A DNA stretch of 64,000 nt, from positions 1 to 64,000 of the forward strand of contig JBBSVM010000005.1 in NCBI GenBank assembly GCA_038046785.1, written 5' to 3'. The notes under the pieces are model-generated. The model did no database searches. It had not been told where the DNA came from and saw only the letters and a list, made by a program, of their open reading frames with translations. The DNA comes from JAHFTW01 sp038046785 (lineage in GTDB: Archaea > Thermoplasmatota > E2 > JACPAO01 > JAHFTW01). The position numbers and the translations under genes are program-made. Shown here one piece after another: positions 23,218 through 31,098 of the stretch; position 1 is the stretch's first letter, and each line of letters starts with the position of its first letter.

Positions 23218-25302
23218 ATGGCGGACCCGGCTAAGGAGCGCGGCGAATCGTGGGACCTCTACGTCAAGCCGAAGAAAAAAGAGGAGCCGCACGCCCCGCC
23301 GCCTTCGCCCACCGCATCGAACGATGGCAGCGACCTTACCGTCACCCCGAAGCAGCCGCGCGCTGCGGCGCCATCTGGCCCCATCGTGGGCGGAGCGGAG
23401 GAACTTCCCGGCACGCCGCGTCCCAAGCCGAAACCGGCCGCAGGGGCGGCGGGCGGCGAAGAAGCAAACTACCGCGCCCAGCGGCCCGGCGGCGTCGAGG
23501 AGGACGCCGAAGTGTGGGACGCCAAGAAAGGGTGGACCCGCCCGAGCGGCAAGCTCGTCAAGGGCGACGAAGGCTACGTCAAGCCGGCGGGCGAGATGGA
23601 CAAGAGTCAGGAGGATGAGGACACCGAACTCATCGTCGCCCCCAAACGTCGACCCGAACCGCCCGGTGCCGCACCGCGGGGGCCCGTGAAATCTCGCACC
23701 CGCGACTCCACCATCGTCGCCGCCGACGGCACGGAAGGGCGCGATTTCCAGGAGTACGTCAAACCGCTTGCGCCCGTCGAACCGGTCCGACCTGCCGCGT
23801 CTCCCACGCTCACCGGCCTCTTCGCGGCGCCCGTTGCCCCAAAACCTGCACAGCAGGGACTGCCCGCCATCGGCGGACTCATGGAGCGCCAGGGGCAGAC
23901 CCCGACTGGGCCCCCGGTCCCGCTCGCCGATGCGGCGCGCGTCCACGTTCAGGCTCTGCCGCAGGGCGCCCTCAACATTCTCCTCGTCGGCTCGGGCGCG
24001 CGCGAGCACGCCATGGCGCTCGCCATCCGCCGCAGTCAGCGCGCGCACCTCTACTGCGTCATGCGCCACCGCAACCCCGGCCTCGTCAAGTCGGCGACCG
24101 GGTTCAAACTCCTGCCCGAAACCGACCTCGCTGGCATCGTGGCGTGGGCGAAGATGCAGAAAATTCACCTCGCCGTTCTCGGTCCCGAAACGGCGCTCGC
24201 CGCCGGGCTCGGCGACGCCCTGCGTGCCATCGGCATCGCGGTGGCAAGCCCGAGCCAGAAGGCGGCGCGCATCGAGACCGACAAGACGTTCATGCGCACG
24301 CTGATGCGCAAGCACAACCTGCCCGGCCAACTCGGCTTCTGGCCGTTCGCGCAGATGGGGCCCGCGCTCGAGTTTCTCGACAAACACGGTCCCGAGTTCG
24401 CCATCAAACCGGTCGGCCTCACGGGCGGAAAAGGCGTTCAGGTGTTCGGCGACCATTTCGAGGACATCGAGGGGGCAAAGCAGTATGTGCGCTCCATCTT
24501 CGCCCAGAAAACCGGAGGCGGCTCCGTGCAGTTCGAGGAGTTGGCGCGTGGGGAAGAGTTCACACTCATGGCGTTCACGGACGGCACCACCCTTCTTCCG
24601 ATGCCGGCCGTCCAGGACCACAAGCGGCTCTTCGAGGGCGACCAAGGACCCAACACGGGTGGCATGGGCTCCTACGCGCAGGCGGACGGCCTGTTGCCCT
24701 TCCTTTCGGAGGCGGAGCGGGACGCGGCCGTCGCCATCGTGCAGTCCATCGTGGATGCTCTCGCCGCCGAAGGCACGCCCTACGTCGGCACCATCTACGG
24801 CCAGTTCATGCTGACCGCCGCCGGCCCCAAAATCATCGAGGTCAACGCGCGCTTTGGCGACCCCGAGGCGATGAACGTTCTACACGCCTTGGAATCCGAC
24901 TACGTCGCCCTCCTCGAGGGCATGGCGACCGGGACGCTTGCCGCCCGCGACGTCCGGTTCCGCCCCGTCGCCACCGTCGTCAAGTACGTCGTGCCGCGCG
25001 GCTATGGCGAGGCGGGTGCCGAGCCCGGCCAGGCCGTGCAGGTCGACGAGTTCAACGTCAAGCGCACCCGCGGCGCGGTCTTCTACGCCGCTGTGGAGCA
25101 GCAGATGTCGGGGGCGCTTACCACGCTTGCAAGCCGCACGCTGGCGGTCCTCGGCGAGGGCCCCGGCCTTGCGGAGGCCAATGCGGTGTGCGAGGCAAGC
25201 CTCAAACACGTGCACGGCGACGGGCTGCACGTGCGCCACGACATCGCCAGTCCAGACCTGCTCGCCCGCCGCGTCGAGAACATGCGGCGCGTGAGGGGCT
25301 GA
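23218..25302 (+). CDS. purD: Phosphoribosylamine-glycine ligase with 250-residue N-terminal extension
   Basis: GAR synthetase of purine synthesis, 694 aa. The enzyme proper starts near residue 252 (NILLVGSGAREHAMALAI) and shows ATP-grasp landmarks: FAIKPVGLTGGKGVQVFGDH, ARGEEFTLMAFTDGTTLLPM, DQGPNTGGMGSYAQADGLLP and EVNARFGDPEAMNVL; about 443 residues is normal length. Residues 1-250 are Pro/Lys/Glu/Ala-rich and probably disordered, with YVKP at 15, 120 and 180 and related LTVTPK/LIVAPK at 40 and 138. The frame is continuous from the base after the pyrE stop, with no frameshift and no internal SD, so the extension appears genuine. Confidence 0.93.
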   Translation: MADPAKERGESWDLYVKPKKKEEPHAPPPSPTASNDGSDLTVTPKQPRAAAPSGPIVGGAEELPGTPRPKPKPAAGAAGGEEANYRAQRPGGVEEDAEVWDAKKGWTRPSGKLVKGDEGYVKPAGEMDKSQEDEDTELIVAPKRRPEPPGAAPRGPVKSRTRDSTIVAADGTEGRDFQEYVKPLAPVEPVRPAASPTLTGLFAAPVAPKPAQQGLPAIGGLMERQGQTPTGPPVPLADAARVHVQALPQGALNILLVGSGAREHAMALAIRRSQRAHLYCVMRHRNPGLVKSATGFKLLPETDLAGIVAWAKMQKIHLAVLGPETALAAGLGDALRAIGIAVASPSQKAARIETDKTFMRTLMRKHNLPGQLGFWPFAQMGPALEFLDKHGPEFAIKPVGLTGGKGVQVFGDHFEDIEGAKQYVRSIFAQKTGGGSVQFEELARGEEFTLMAFTDGTTLLPMPAVQDHKRLFEGDQGPNTGGMGSYAQADGLLPFLSEAERDAAVAIVQSIVDALAAEGTPYVGTIYGQFMLTAAGPKIIEVNARFGDPEAMNVLHALESDYVALLEGMATGTLAARDVRFRPVATVVKYVVPRGYGEAGAEPGQAVQVDEFNVKRTRGAVFYAAVEQQMSGALTTLASRTLAVLGEGPGLAEANAVCEASLKHVHGDGLHVRHDIASPDLLARRVENMRRVRG

Positions 25303-25303
25303 A

Positions 25304-26143
25304 ATGACCGAAGAGTGCGCGATGTTCTTCGTCGGCACCGCGGGTGCTGGCAAGTCCACGTTGGTTGCCGCCTACGACCGCTGGGCCCGTTCGCAGGGCA
25401 TTCGCACCGTCCTCGTCAACTTGGATCCCGGCGCCGAGGCGTTGCCCTACACGCCCGACGTCGACGTGCGCGACTGGGTGAAAATCTCCGACATCATGGA
25501 GGAGCATGGCCTTGGCCCCAACGGGGCGCAGATTGCCGCCGCCGACATGATTGCGATGAACTTGGACGAAATCAAGGAGGAGATTGGCGGCTTCCGTGCC
25601 GACCAGATTCTTGTGGACACGCCGGGCCAGATTGAGCTGTTCGTGTTTCGCCACGCCGGCAAGCACATTGTCGAATCGCTCAACCCCGGCCGCAGCGTGA
25701 TCGCCTACCTCATGGACCCGTTCCTGGCGCGCACCGCGACTGGCTTCGCGAGCCAACTGATGCTTGGCGCCACGACCTTCTTCCGCTTCCAGGAGCCGAT
25801 GGTGTTCCTGCTCTCCAAATCCGACCGCGTCGACCCCGAGTCGCTCGAGACGGTGCTCGCCTGGTCGCACGACCCGGCCAGCCTCGAGAACGACATCGTC
25901 GCGGAGGCGCCCAGCATGAGCCGGGAGTTCGCAGCCCAGGTAACCCGCCTGCTCGATTCGATGGGCATGGGCAACCTGCTCATCCCGGTCTCGTCGCTCG
26001 ACGCCAAGGGCATGGACGAACTCTACAGCATGGTGCAGGGCGCCGTCGGCCAATCGGAGGATGCCACTCCGGAGTCGGACACTTTCCTCACCGGTGACCA
26101 AGAGAGCCCCGGCGACCCCGGCGACGACACGGAGAAATCCTGA
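25304..26143 (+). CDS. GPN-loop GTPase
   Basis: Archaeal member of the GPN family, whose eukaryotic relatives help assemble RNA polymerase II. P-loop GTAGAGKSTL, the family-defining GPN in EEHGLGPNGAQ, switch region LVDTPGQIELFVFRHAGKHI, NKxD-like FLLSKSDRVD and the C-terminal VSSLDAKGMDELYSM. 279 aa, slightly longer than usual owing to an acidic Ser/Asp/Pro tail. It follows purD with a one-base gap and runs into the next small gene. Confidence 0.93.
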   Translation: MTEECAMFFVGTAGAGKSTLVAAYDRWARSQGIRTVLVNLDPGAEALPYTPDVDVRDWVKISDIMEEHGLGPNGAQIAAADMIAMNLDEIKEEIGGFRADQILVDTPGQIELFVFRHAGKHIVESLNPGRSVIAYLMDPFLARTATGFASQLMLGATTFFRFQEPMVFLLSKSDRVDPESLETVLAWSHDPASLENDIVAEAPSMSREFAAQVTRLLDSMGMGNLLIPVSSLDAKGMDELYSMVQGAVGQSEDATPESDTFLTGDQESPGDPGDDTEKS

Positions 26144-26509
26144 GTGGACGCGCCAAGCTCCGGCTCCACGGTCTCAGGCCGTCGCCTTGTCATCCCCATC
26201 CTCATTCTCGTCGCCTTGTCGGTCGGTCTCGTCGTCGCCTACAAGACGGTTCACACCGGCACGGAGGCTCGCCTCCAGTTCACGCGGCTCGTCGACGGAG
26301 ATGTTGGAAACGCCACCACGCTCAGCTCCGCCGACGTGCGCAACTCCGACCTGGACGAGCACCTCAACACGGCGTTCCATTCTGGCAACTCGACCGCCGC
26401 GTCGTTTCGCGCCGAGGAGCTCATTCGCTTCTTCGACAGCCGGTTCGGTCACCTCGCTCCCTGGCTGGTCGCGTGGAAGGGCGCCGTCATCCAGGTTTCG
26501 CCGGCATGA
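26144..26509 (+). CDS. Small single-pass membrane protein, unknown
   Basis: A 121-aa protein with GTG directly after the GPN GTPase stop. One N-terminal membrane helix (RRLVIPILILVALSVGLVVA, 14-33) is followed by a soluble domain with EELIRFFDSRFGHLAPWLVA. Topology suggests an outward-facing C-terminal domain. It ends the pyrE-purD-GPN operon and overlaps the converging CinA-like gene by 23 nt. No family recognised. Confidence 0.7.
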   Translation: MDAPSSGSTVSGRRLVIPILILVALSVGLVVAYKTVHTGTEARLQFTRLVDGDVGNATTLSSADVRNSDLDEHLNTAFHSGNSTAASFRAEELIRFFDSRFGHLAPWLVAWKGAVIQVSPA

Positions 26510-27260
26510 GGTAGCGCGACGCCGCCGCACGCATCTCCGCAATCAACGCTCTGGCCCGCCCCTCGTCACCCGTGGCGCGAATCGTGATGCGGCCGCGCTC
26601 CGGGTAGGAGCCAAGCACGACGTCCGGGTACGCTTTCTCCAGGCCTTCCAACACCTCGAACAGCCGTGACTCCTCCGTGTAGAGCGTCAGCTCTTCCGAG
26701 TGGATGGGGCGGCCGGGGGCGAGGCGGGGCCGCACCGACTCTTCGAACATGCGCATGAACTCGTGCGGAACCCCGGGCAGCGTGAAGAGCAAGGTCGGGC
26801 GCGTCCCGTGCGTCACGATGGCGCCAAGAGCGGTGCCGAGACTGTTCGGCATCGCTTCGGCTCCCTCGGGCAGCCGCGCCATTTTGAGAAGCCCCTCGTT
26901 GGGCTCGGGCGACTGGAAGTAGCCGCGCTCGAAGCCGATGCGGGCCCGTTCGCGCATCCAGGCCGTGTTCTTCGGCTCAGCAACCAAGGGAACCGACAAA
27001 GCGCGGGCGATGCCTTCCATGGTGCGGTCGTCCGGGGTCGGGCCGAGGCCGCCCGAGGTGACCACGTAATCCAGATTGAGGTCCAAGAGGAAGCGTCGGA
27101 CGCTGCGCTCGATGTCGGCGAGGTCGTCGCTGCAGATCTCGACACGCGCCAATTGGACACCCATCGGCTTGACTTGCTTGGCGAGCCAATGGCTGTTGGA
27201 TTCGTGGACGTGGCCGCCCAGAATCTCGTCGGCGATCACCAGGACGCCCAGCCGCTTCAC
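26487..27260 (-). CDS. CinA-like molybdopterin-binding-fold protein (COG1058)
   Basis: A 257-aa protein of the CinA N-terminal/MoCF-biosynthesis fold. VKRLGVLVIADEILGGHVHE opens the fold; YVVTSGGLGPTPDDRTMEGI is the diagnostic GGLGPTxDD motif; FTLPGVPHEFMRMFEE completes it. Bacterial CinA relatives act in NMN deamidation or ADP-ribose pyrophosphatase repair; the archaeal stand-alone form lacks the C-terminal deamidase domain, so its reaction is uncertain. GTG 27260 lies 24.5 nt from the centre of CTTCAAAC on this strand. Confidence 0.88.
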   Translation of the reverse strand: MKRLGVLVIADEILGGHVHESNSHWLAKQVKPMGVQLARVEICSDDLADIERSVRRFLLDLNLDYVVTSGGLGPTPDDRTMEGIARALSVPLVAEPKNTAWMRERARIGFERGYFQSPEPNEGLLKMARLPEGAEAMPNSLGTALGAIVTHGTRPTLLFTLPGVPHEFMRMFEESVRPRLAPGRPIHSEELTLYTEESRLFEVLEGLEKAYPDVVLGSYPERGRITIRATGDEGRARALIAEMRAAASRYLMPAKPG

Positions 27261-27295
27261 GGCGGGCAAACCCCTCCCCGGTTTGAAGCCCTCGC

Positions 27296-28246
27296 TCAGG
27301 CCGGGCTTTGGGAACGGAACCGGAAACCGAGGGCGATGAGGCCGCCCGCCACTGCGAGGAGGACGACGACGCCAAGGAGGGCGCCGCCCTGGTCGAAGCC
27401 GAACACCACGGCGTCGCCCGCGATGACCAGGGCGCTCGCGATGGTGGCGGCCCGTTCGCGCCGCGCCAAGGCCAAGGCGAGGAGGCCGCCGTAGAGGGCG
27501 CCGACGACCAGTTCGCCCACAAGGGACTCCTGCTCGAATCCGTCCCCGACGAGCAGGATGATGGGCGCCACGAGGACGATGAGGGCGAGGCCGAGGGCGA
27601 GCGGACGCCAGGCCCGGTCGGTTGGGGTGAAGGCGACGACCGCCGCCTGGGCCAGCAAGAGGGCGAACCAGGCAACCTGGAGTCCAACGCTCAGCTCGTC
27701 GAAGAGGAACCCCGCCTCTGTGGAGACAAGCGCAAGGGTGCGGTACGTTGCCAGGGCGAACAGGAGGACGGCGGCTCCGGAGGCGGCCGAGCGCGCCCGC
27801 CGCAGCAGGTAGAGACTGGGGAGGAGAACGCAAGCGAGCGGGCCGACGATGGGAAGCGCGTCGGTGCCGCCCATCCTGTGGCTGCTGGCCGCAAGGACCG
27901 CGGCTCCAAGGGCGACGCAGGCGGCGCTTGCGGCCACTTCCGCGAAGGGGGCCCAGGGGCGGATCCGGTCAAGGACAAAGGTCGCCGCGACGAAGAAAGC
28001 ACCGCCCGCGGCCATCACGAGCGCTGCGGGGTCGTCCGTGAGGTCGGCGAGACGCACGACGGCAATGAGGGCGCTGCCCAACAGGACGCCCCCCAGGGTG
28101 AGGAGCGCGAGCATCCCGATGCCCTGCTCGGCCGGCGGCGCCTCAGCGTGGCGCGCCTCGATGATGCGCAGCGACTCGTCCGGCAGGAGCCCTTCTTTGG
28201 CCCAAGCGCGGGCCGCTTCCAGCGCCGCCAAGGAGTGGTGGGCCAC
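27296..28246 (-). CDS. DUF2157-like multipass membrane protein
   Basis: A 316-aa protein with a short soluble N-terminus (HSLAALEAARAWAKEGLLPD, ESLRIIEARHAEAPPAEQGI) followed by about ten hydrophobic helices such as GMLALLTLGGVLLGSALIAV and ALGLALIVLVAPIILLVGDG. The N-terminal helical segment plus repeated TM pairs fits DUF2157-type predicted membrane proteins. GTG start. Function unknown. It lies between the CinA-like gene and the polyketide operon, 37 nt downstream of the flavoprotein gene. Confidence 0.75.
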   Translation of the reverse strand: MAHHSLAALEAARAWAKEGLLPDESLRIIEARHAEAPPAEQGIGMLALLTLGGVLLGSALIAVVRLADLTDDPAALVMAAGGAFFVAATFVLDRIRPWAPFAEVAASAACVALGAAVLAASSHRMGGTDALPIVGPLACVLLPSLYLLRRARSAASGAAVLLFALATYRTLALVSTEAGFLFDELSVGLQVAWFALLLAQAAVVAFTPTDRAWRPLALGLALIVLVAPIILLVGDGFEQESLVGELVVGALYGGLLALALARRERAATIASALVIAGDAVVFGFDQGGALLGVVVLLAVAGGLIALGFRFRSQSPA

Positions 28247-28283
28247 GCCGCGTCAGCGCCGTCCGAGGCCATGAGCCTTCGCT

Positions 28284-29423
28284 TCAGCCAAAGAAGGCGC
28301 GGACGGCGCGCGCCACGGCGACCGGGTGGCGCAGCAGCCAAGGCAGGGCGCCGAGGCGGGCCAATCCGGAGCCGCCCAGAGCGCGCAAGACCGAGAACGG
28401 AACCTGTTCGCCGTCGAGGGGGGCCATCAAGCGGTCCAGTTCCAGGTCGCTTTTGGCGGCGGTGCGCATCGTCAAGTCGCGCAATCGTTCGTAGCCCGCC
28501 TGGTAGGTGCGGCGCCAACGCGTCTGGTAGGGAGCGAGGGCGGCGGCGTCGCGACGCCCGGCAAGGGCTGCCGCGGCTGCGGCTTCGCCCGCCCATTCGC
28601 CGGAGACCAGTCCGACTTCGAGACCGCCTTGGCCCGCCGCTCCGCCGGCAACGAGGATGCCGTCGCCCACCAGGTCGCCGGGGAGCGTGTAGACGGGGTC
28701 GGGGGCGGCGCCAAGCAGGGTCGCCGCGCTGCCTGGTCGCTCGCGCTCCAAGTTGGCGCGCGCTTGCGCAATGGCCTCGGCGGCGCTGGTGCCGGTGAAA
28801 CTCCAGTGCGTCCAGGAGGTGCCGCCAAGCGGGTTCCACTGGGTGCGGCCCCCGCGGGCGTGCGAACCGATGCGCAACTCGATGGTGGAGGCGGGCCCGG
28901 TGGAGCCTTCGACGCGGTGCGCGGCGCCCCAGACGATGCTCTCGGGATGCTGTAGGGTCGCAAGCCGTGTACGGGCCTGGCTGGTTGCGCCATCGCAGAA
29001 AATCAGGATGTTCGCTTCCACCTCAAGCTGCTCGCCCAACAACCGGTTGCCGTCGAGCCGAAGGGGTCCGGTGCCGAGCCGCACGGTGGCTCCGGCCCGC
29101 TCGGCTTCGGCAAGAAAATGGCGGTCGAAGCGAGTGCGGTCGAGAATGCGGGCAGGAGCGTCGAGCGTGATGCGGTGGCCGCCCGGGCTCACTGCGGTGA
29201 GGTTCGTCGTGCGGGTGCGGATGCAGGACTCCGGAGGGGACGCTCGGCTCGCCATCAAGTGGTCGAACGCCACCATCGCAAGCGGTTCGGGAACGCCGAC
29301 GTCGGGGCGTGCTTCCAGCAGCACCACTTGCGCCCCCGCCGACGCCGCGGCCCAGGCTGCGCGCAGGCCAGCAGGGCTCGCACCGATGACGGCGACTTGG
29401 GCTCGGATGGTTTGGGCAGTCAT
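28284..29423 (-). CDS. FAD-dependent oxidoreductase of geranylgeranyl-reductase/hydroxylase type
   Basis: A 379-aa flavoprotein. N-terminal Rossmann motif AQVAVIGASPAGLRAAWAAA with acidic LLEARPD, and a C-terminal FAD motif VGDGILVAGGAAGQGGLEVG, are shared by archaeal geranylgeranyl reductases and aromatic hydroxylases such as SrsC. Its ATG overlaps the stop of the ICMT-like gene (ATGA), tying it to the polyketide operon. Two roles are possible: hydroxylating or oxidising a polyketide-derived ring, or reducing prenyl double bonds. Context favours tailoring of the polyketide, but sequence alone does not decide. Confidence 0.85.
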   Translation of the reverse strand: MTAQTIRAQVAVIGASPAGLRAAWAAASAGAQVVLLEARPDVGVPEPLAMVAFDHLMASRASPPESCIRTRTTNLTAVSPGGHRITLDAPARILDRTRFDRHFLAEAERAGATVRLGTGPLRLDGNRLLGEQLEVEANILIFCDGATSQARTRLATLQHPESIVWGAAHRVEGSTGPASTIELRIGSHARGGRTQWNPLGGTSWTHWSFTGTSAAEAIAQARANLERERPGSAATLLGAAPDPVYTLPGDLVGDGILVAGGAAGQGGLEVGLVSGEWAGEAAAAAALAGRRDAAALAPYQTRWRRTYQAGYERLRDLTMRTAAKSDLELDRLMAPLDGEQVPFSVLRALGGSGLARLGALPWLLRHPVAVARAVRAFFG

Positions 29424-29923
29424 GCGCGCAGCCCCAGGGCGCGCTCCTCGAGCCGGATGCGACGCAGGACGGCGACGCCGTTGAGGGCGGTGAGGGCGAG
29501 GCTGGTGCGCCACAACCCAAACGCGGCGGGGAGCCCAGCCAGCTCCAGGCTGACGCCGACGTAGATGGGGTGGCGCAAGAACGTGTACGGCCCCGAGGCG
29601 ACGAGAGGGGCTTGTGGCAGCACGAAGACGCGCGTGTTCCAGCGCCAGCCCAGGTTCGCCATGCTCCAGTAACGCAGCCCCGAACCGGCGGCGAAGGCGG
29701 CGAGGCCGACGGGGGTCCACCAGCCGAACCGTTCGCCAAACGTTGCCGATTCAGCAAGCCCTGCGACAAACCACAACGCGTGGGTGGCCACGATGAGTCC
29801 CATTCCATCCTCGCGCACGAAGCGGGCGCCTGCGGCGATGAGTTTGCGGGCGGTGACTTTGGCGTAGGCGAGCTCGGCGATGCGCTGCACGCCGACGGCG
29901 GCGAGGACGGCCGGCAAAAGCAC
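29420..29923 (-). CDS. ICMT-family membrane methyltransferase
   Basis: A 167-aa membrane protein of the isoprenylcysteine carboxyl methyltransferase family. Four to five hydrophobic helices, then the signature RVFVLPQAPLVASGPYTFLR, HPIYVGVSLELAG and C-terminal RRIRLEERALG, matching the SAM-binding RHPxY and EE motifs. GTG 29923 is chosen: GGAGG lies 6 nt upstream, and a longer frame would intrude into the polyketide synthase. In bacteria such proteins (SrsB, BpsB/YpbQ) O-methylate alkylresorcinols or alkylpyrones made by the adjacent type III PKS. Confidence 0.87.
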   Translation of the reverse strand: MLLPAVLAAVGVQRIAELAYAKVTARKLIAAGARFVREDGMGLIVATHALWFVAGLAESATFGERFGWWTPVGLAAFAAGSGLRYWSMANLGWRWNTRVFVLPQAPLVASGPYTFLRHPIYVGVSLELAGLPAAFGLWRTSLALTALNGVAVLRRIRLEERALGLRA

Positions 29924-29924
29924 G

Positions 29925-30995
29925 CTACGCCTCCACGAGCGCCATCTCGCTGGCGAAGCCGGGTCCCAGGGCGCCCAAGAGTCCGCGTTGTCCCTTGCGC
30001 AGGAGGCCGGCATCGAGGGTCTCTTTGAGGGCGAAGAGGACGGTGGGGCTGCTCATGTTGCCCTGCTTGCGCAACGCTTCGTGGGTTGGGCGCAACGCCT
30101 CCGGCTTGAGGCCAAGGGCCGTCTCGTAGGCGTCCACCACTTTGGCGCCGCCGGGATGCAAGATGAGCCGGTCCGCCGGCTGTCCCCGGTTGTGTTCGCG
30201 CAGGAACGACTCGACGAGGCCGCGCATCTCGCGGGCAACCAGGTCAGGAATTTTGGGAGACAACACGACGTCGAGGTTGTGGTCCTGCACATCCCAGCCC
30301 ATGACGCGCTCCGTGTCGGGGAAAAGGTGGCTCCGACCCGCAAGGTGGCGAAGTCCGTTCGCGCCCGAGTCGTCGCCGCTCACCACCAGCCCCGCAGCGC
30401 CATCCCCGAAGAGCGCCGCCGCGATGACCGCCTTCTTGTCCGGCCCGGCGCCGCCGAATCCCATGGCGCGTTCGATGTCAAACAGCAGCGAACAGAGTTC
30501 CATGCAGACCAAAAGATAGTGGCCGTCGGGATTGCCGCGGGCCAAATCGGCGGCGCGGTTGAGCCCCCCGACGCCGCCAGCGCATCCCAGTCCCCAAATC
30601 GGCATGCGGGCCAGGTCCGGGCGCAATGCCATCCGGTTCATGAGGCGAGCATCGAGGCTCGGCGTCGCAAGTCCGGTCGTGGAGACGAGGAGGATGCCGT
30701 CGAGGTCGCTGGGCTCCAACTTGGCCGCCGCAAGGGCGCCGGTTGCAGCCTCTTCGACGAGGTCGAGGCCGACCGACTGGAACACCGCGGCGCGGTCCTT
30801 GTGGCCGTGCCGTTCCAAGTACCACGGAACCGGTTGCGCGAGGTTGCGGGCGTCGATGCGGGCGTTGCCGAACACCTCCAGGATGTCCGCTTTGCCGGGC
30901 CCATCCGGGATGATGGCTTCGGCGACGGTGCGCAGCTCCGTCTGTGGCAGCCGGTTGGGGGGCAGAGCGGTGGCAACCGGACCGAGGATGGGCAA
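29925..30995 (-). CDS. Type III polyketide synthase (chalcone/alkylresorcinol synthase family)
   Basis: A 356-aa homodimeric-type ketosynthase. The catalytic triad is complete: Cys138 in WGLGCAGGVGGL, His280 in LILHPGGAKV and Asn313 in QGNMSSPTVLF; the GPGF loop is present as LLGALGPGFASE. These motifs separate it from HMG-CoA synthase and thiolase. It would condense malonyl-CoA on an unknown acyl starter to make pyrones or resorcinols. TTG 30995 is the likely start: no ATG or GTG lies upstream in frame, and a CCAAGAGG element is centred 26.5 nt before it. First gene of PKS-ICMT-flavoprotein, diverging from guaA. Confidence 0.92.
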   Translation of the reverse strand: MPILGPVATALPPNRLPQTELRTVAEAIIPDGPGKADILEVFGNARIDARNLAQPVPWYLERHGHKDRAAVFQSVGLDLVEEAATGALAAAKLEPSDLDGILLVSTTGLATPSLDARLMNRMALRPDLARMPIWGLGCAGGVGGLNRAADLARGNPDGHYLLVCMELCSLLFDIERAMGFGGAGPDKKAVIAAALFGDGAAGLVVSGDDSGANGLRHLAGRSHLFPDTERVMGWDVQDHNLDVVLSPKIPDLVAREMRGLVESFLREHNRGQPADRLILHPGGAKVVDAYETALGLKPEALRPTHEALRKQGNMSSPTVLFALKETLDAGLLRKGQRGLLGALGPGFASEMALVEA

Positions 30996-31067
30996 CGCGT
31001 CACAGACTTCGGGAGGGCCTCTTGGGCGTTCGCTTTCGGGAGGCCGCCCCGGACCGGCTTGCAGTCA

Positions 31068-31075
31068 GCCTTATG
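31068..31075 (+). promoter_or_regulatory. TATA-like element of guaA
   Basis: GCCTTATGGG, with CTTATG around 31069-31074, is centred about 27 nt upstream of the ATG at 31099, the spacing of leaderless genes in this window. Confidence 0.45.
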
Positions 31076-31098
31076 GGGGCCGCCTTTGTGGCCGCCGC

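Noticed and set aside
21985..24645. An 886-codon minus-strand open frame
   Set aside because: Antisense shadow of pyrE, purD and a PKD lipoprotein with no recognisable domain.
29925..30995. HMG-CoA synthase or KAS III instead of type III PKS
   Set aside because: The CHS-type triad context (GCAGGVGGL, LHPGGAK, GNMSSPTVLF) and the GPGF loop are specific to type III PKS, and tailoring genes follow.
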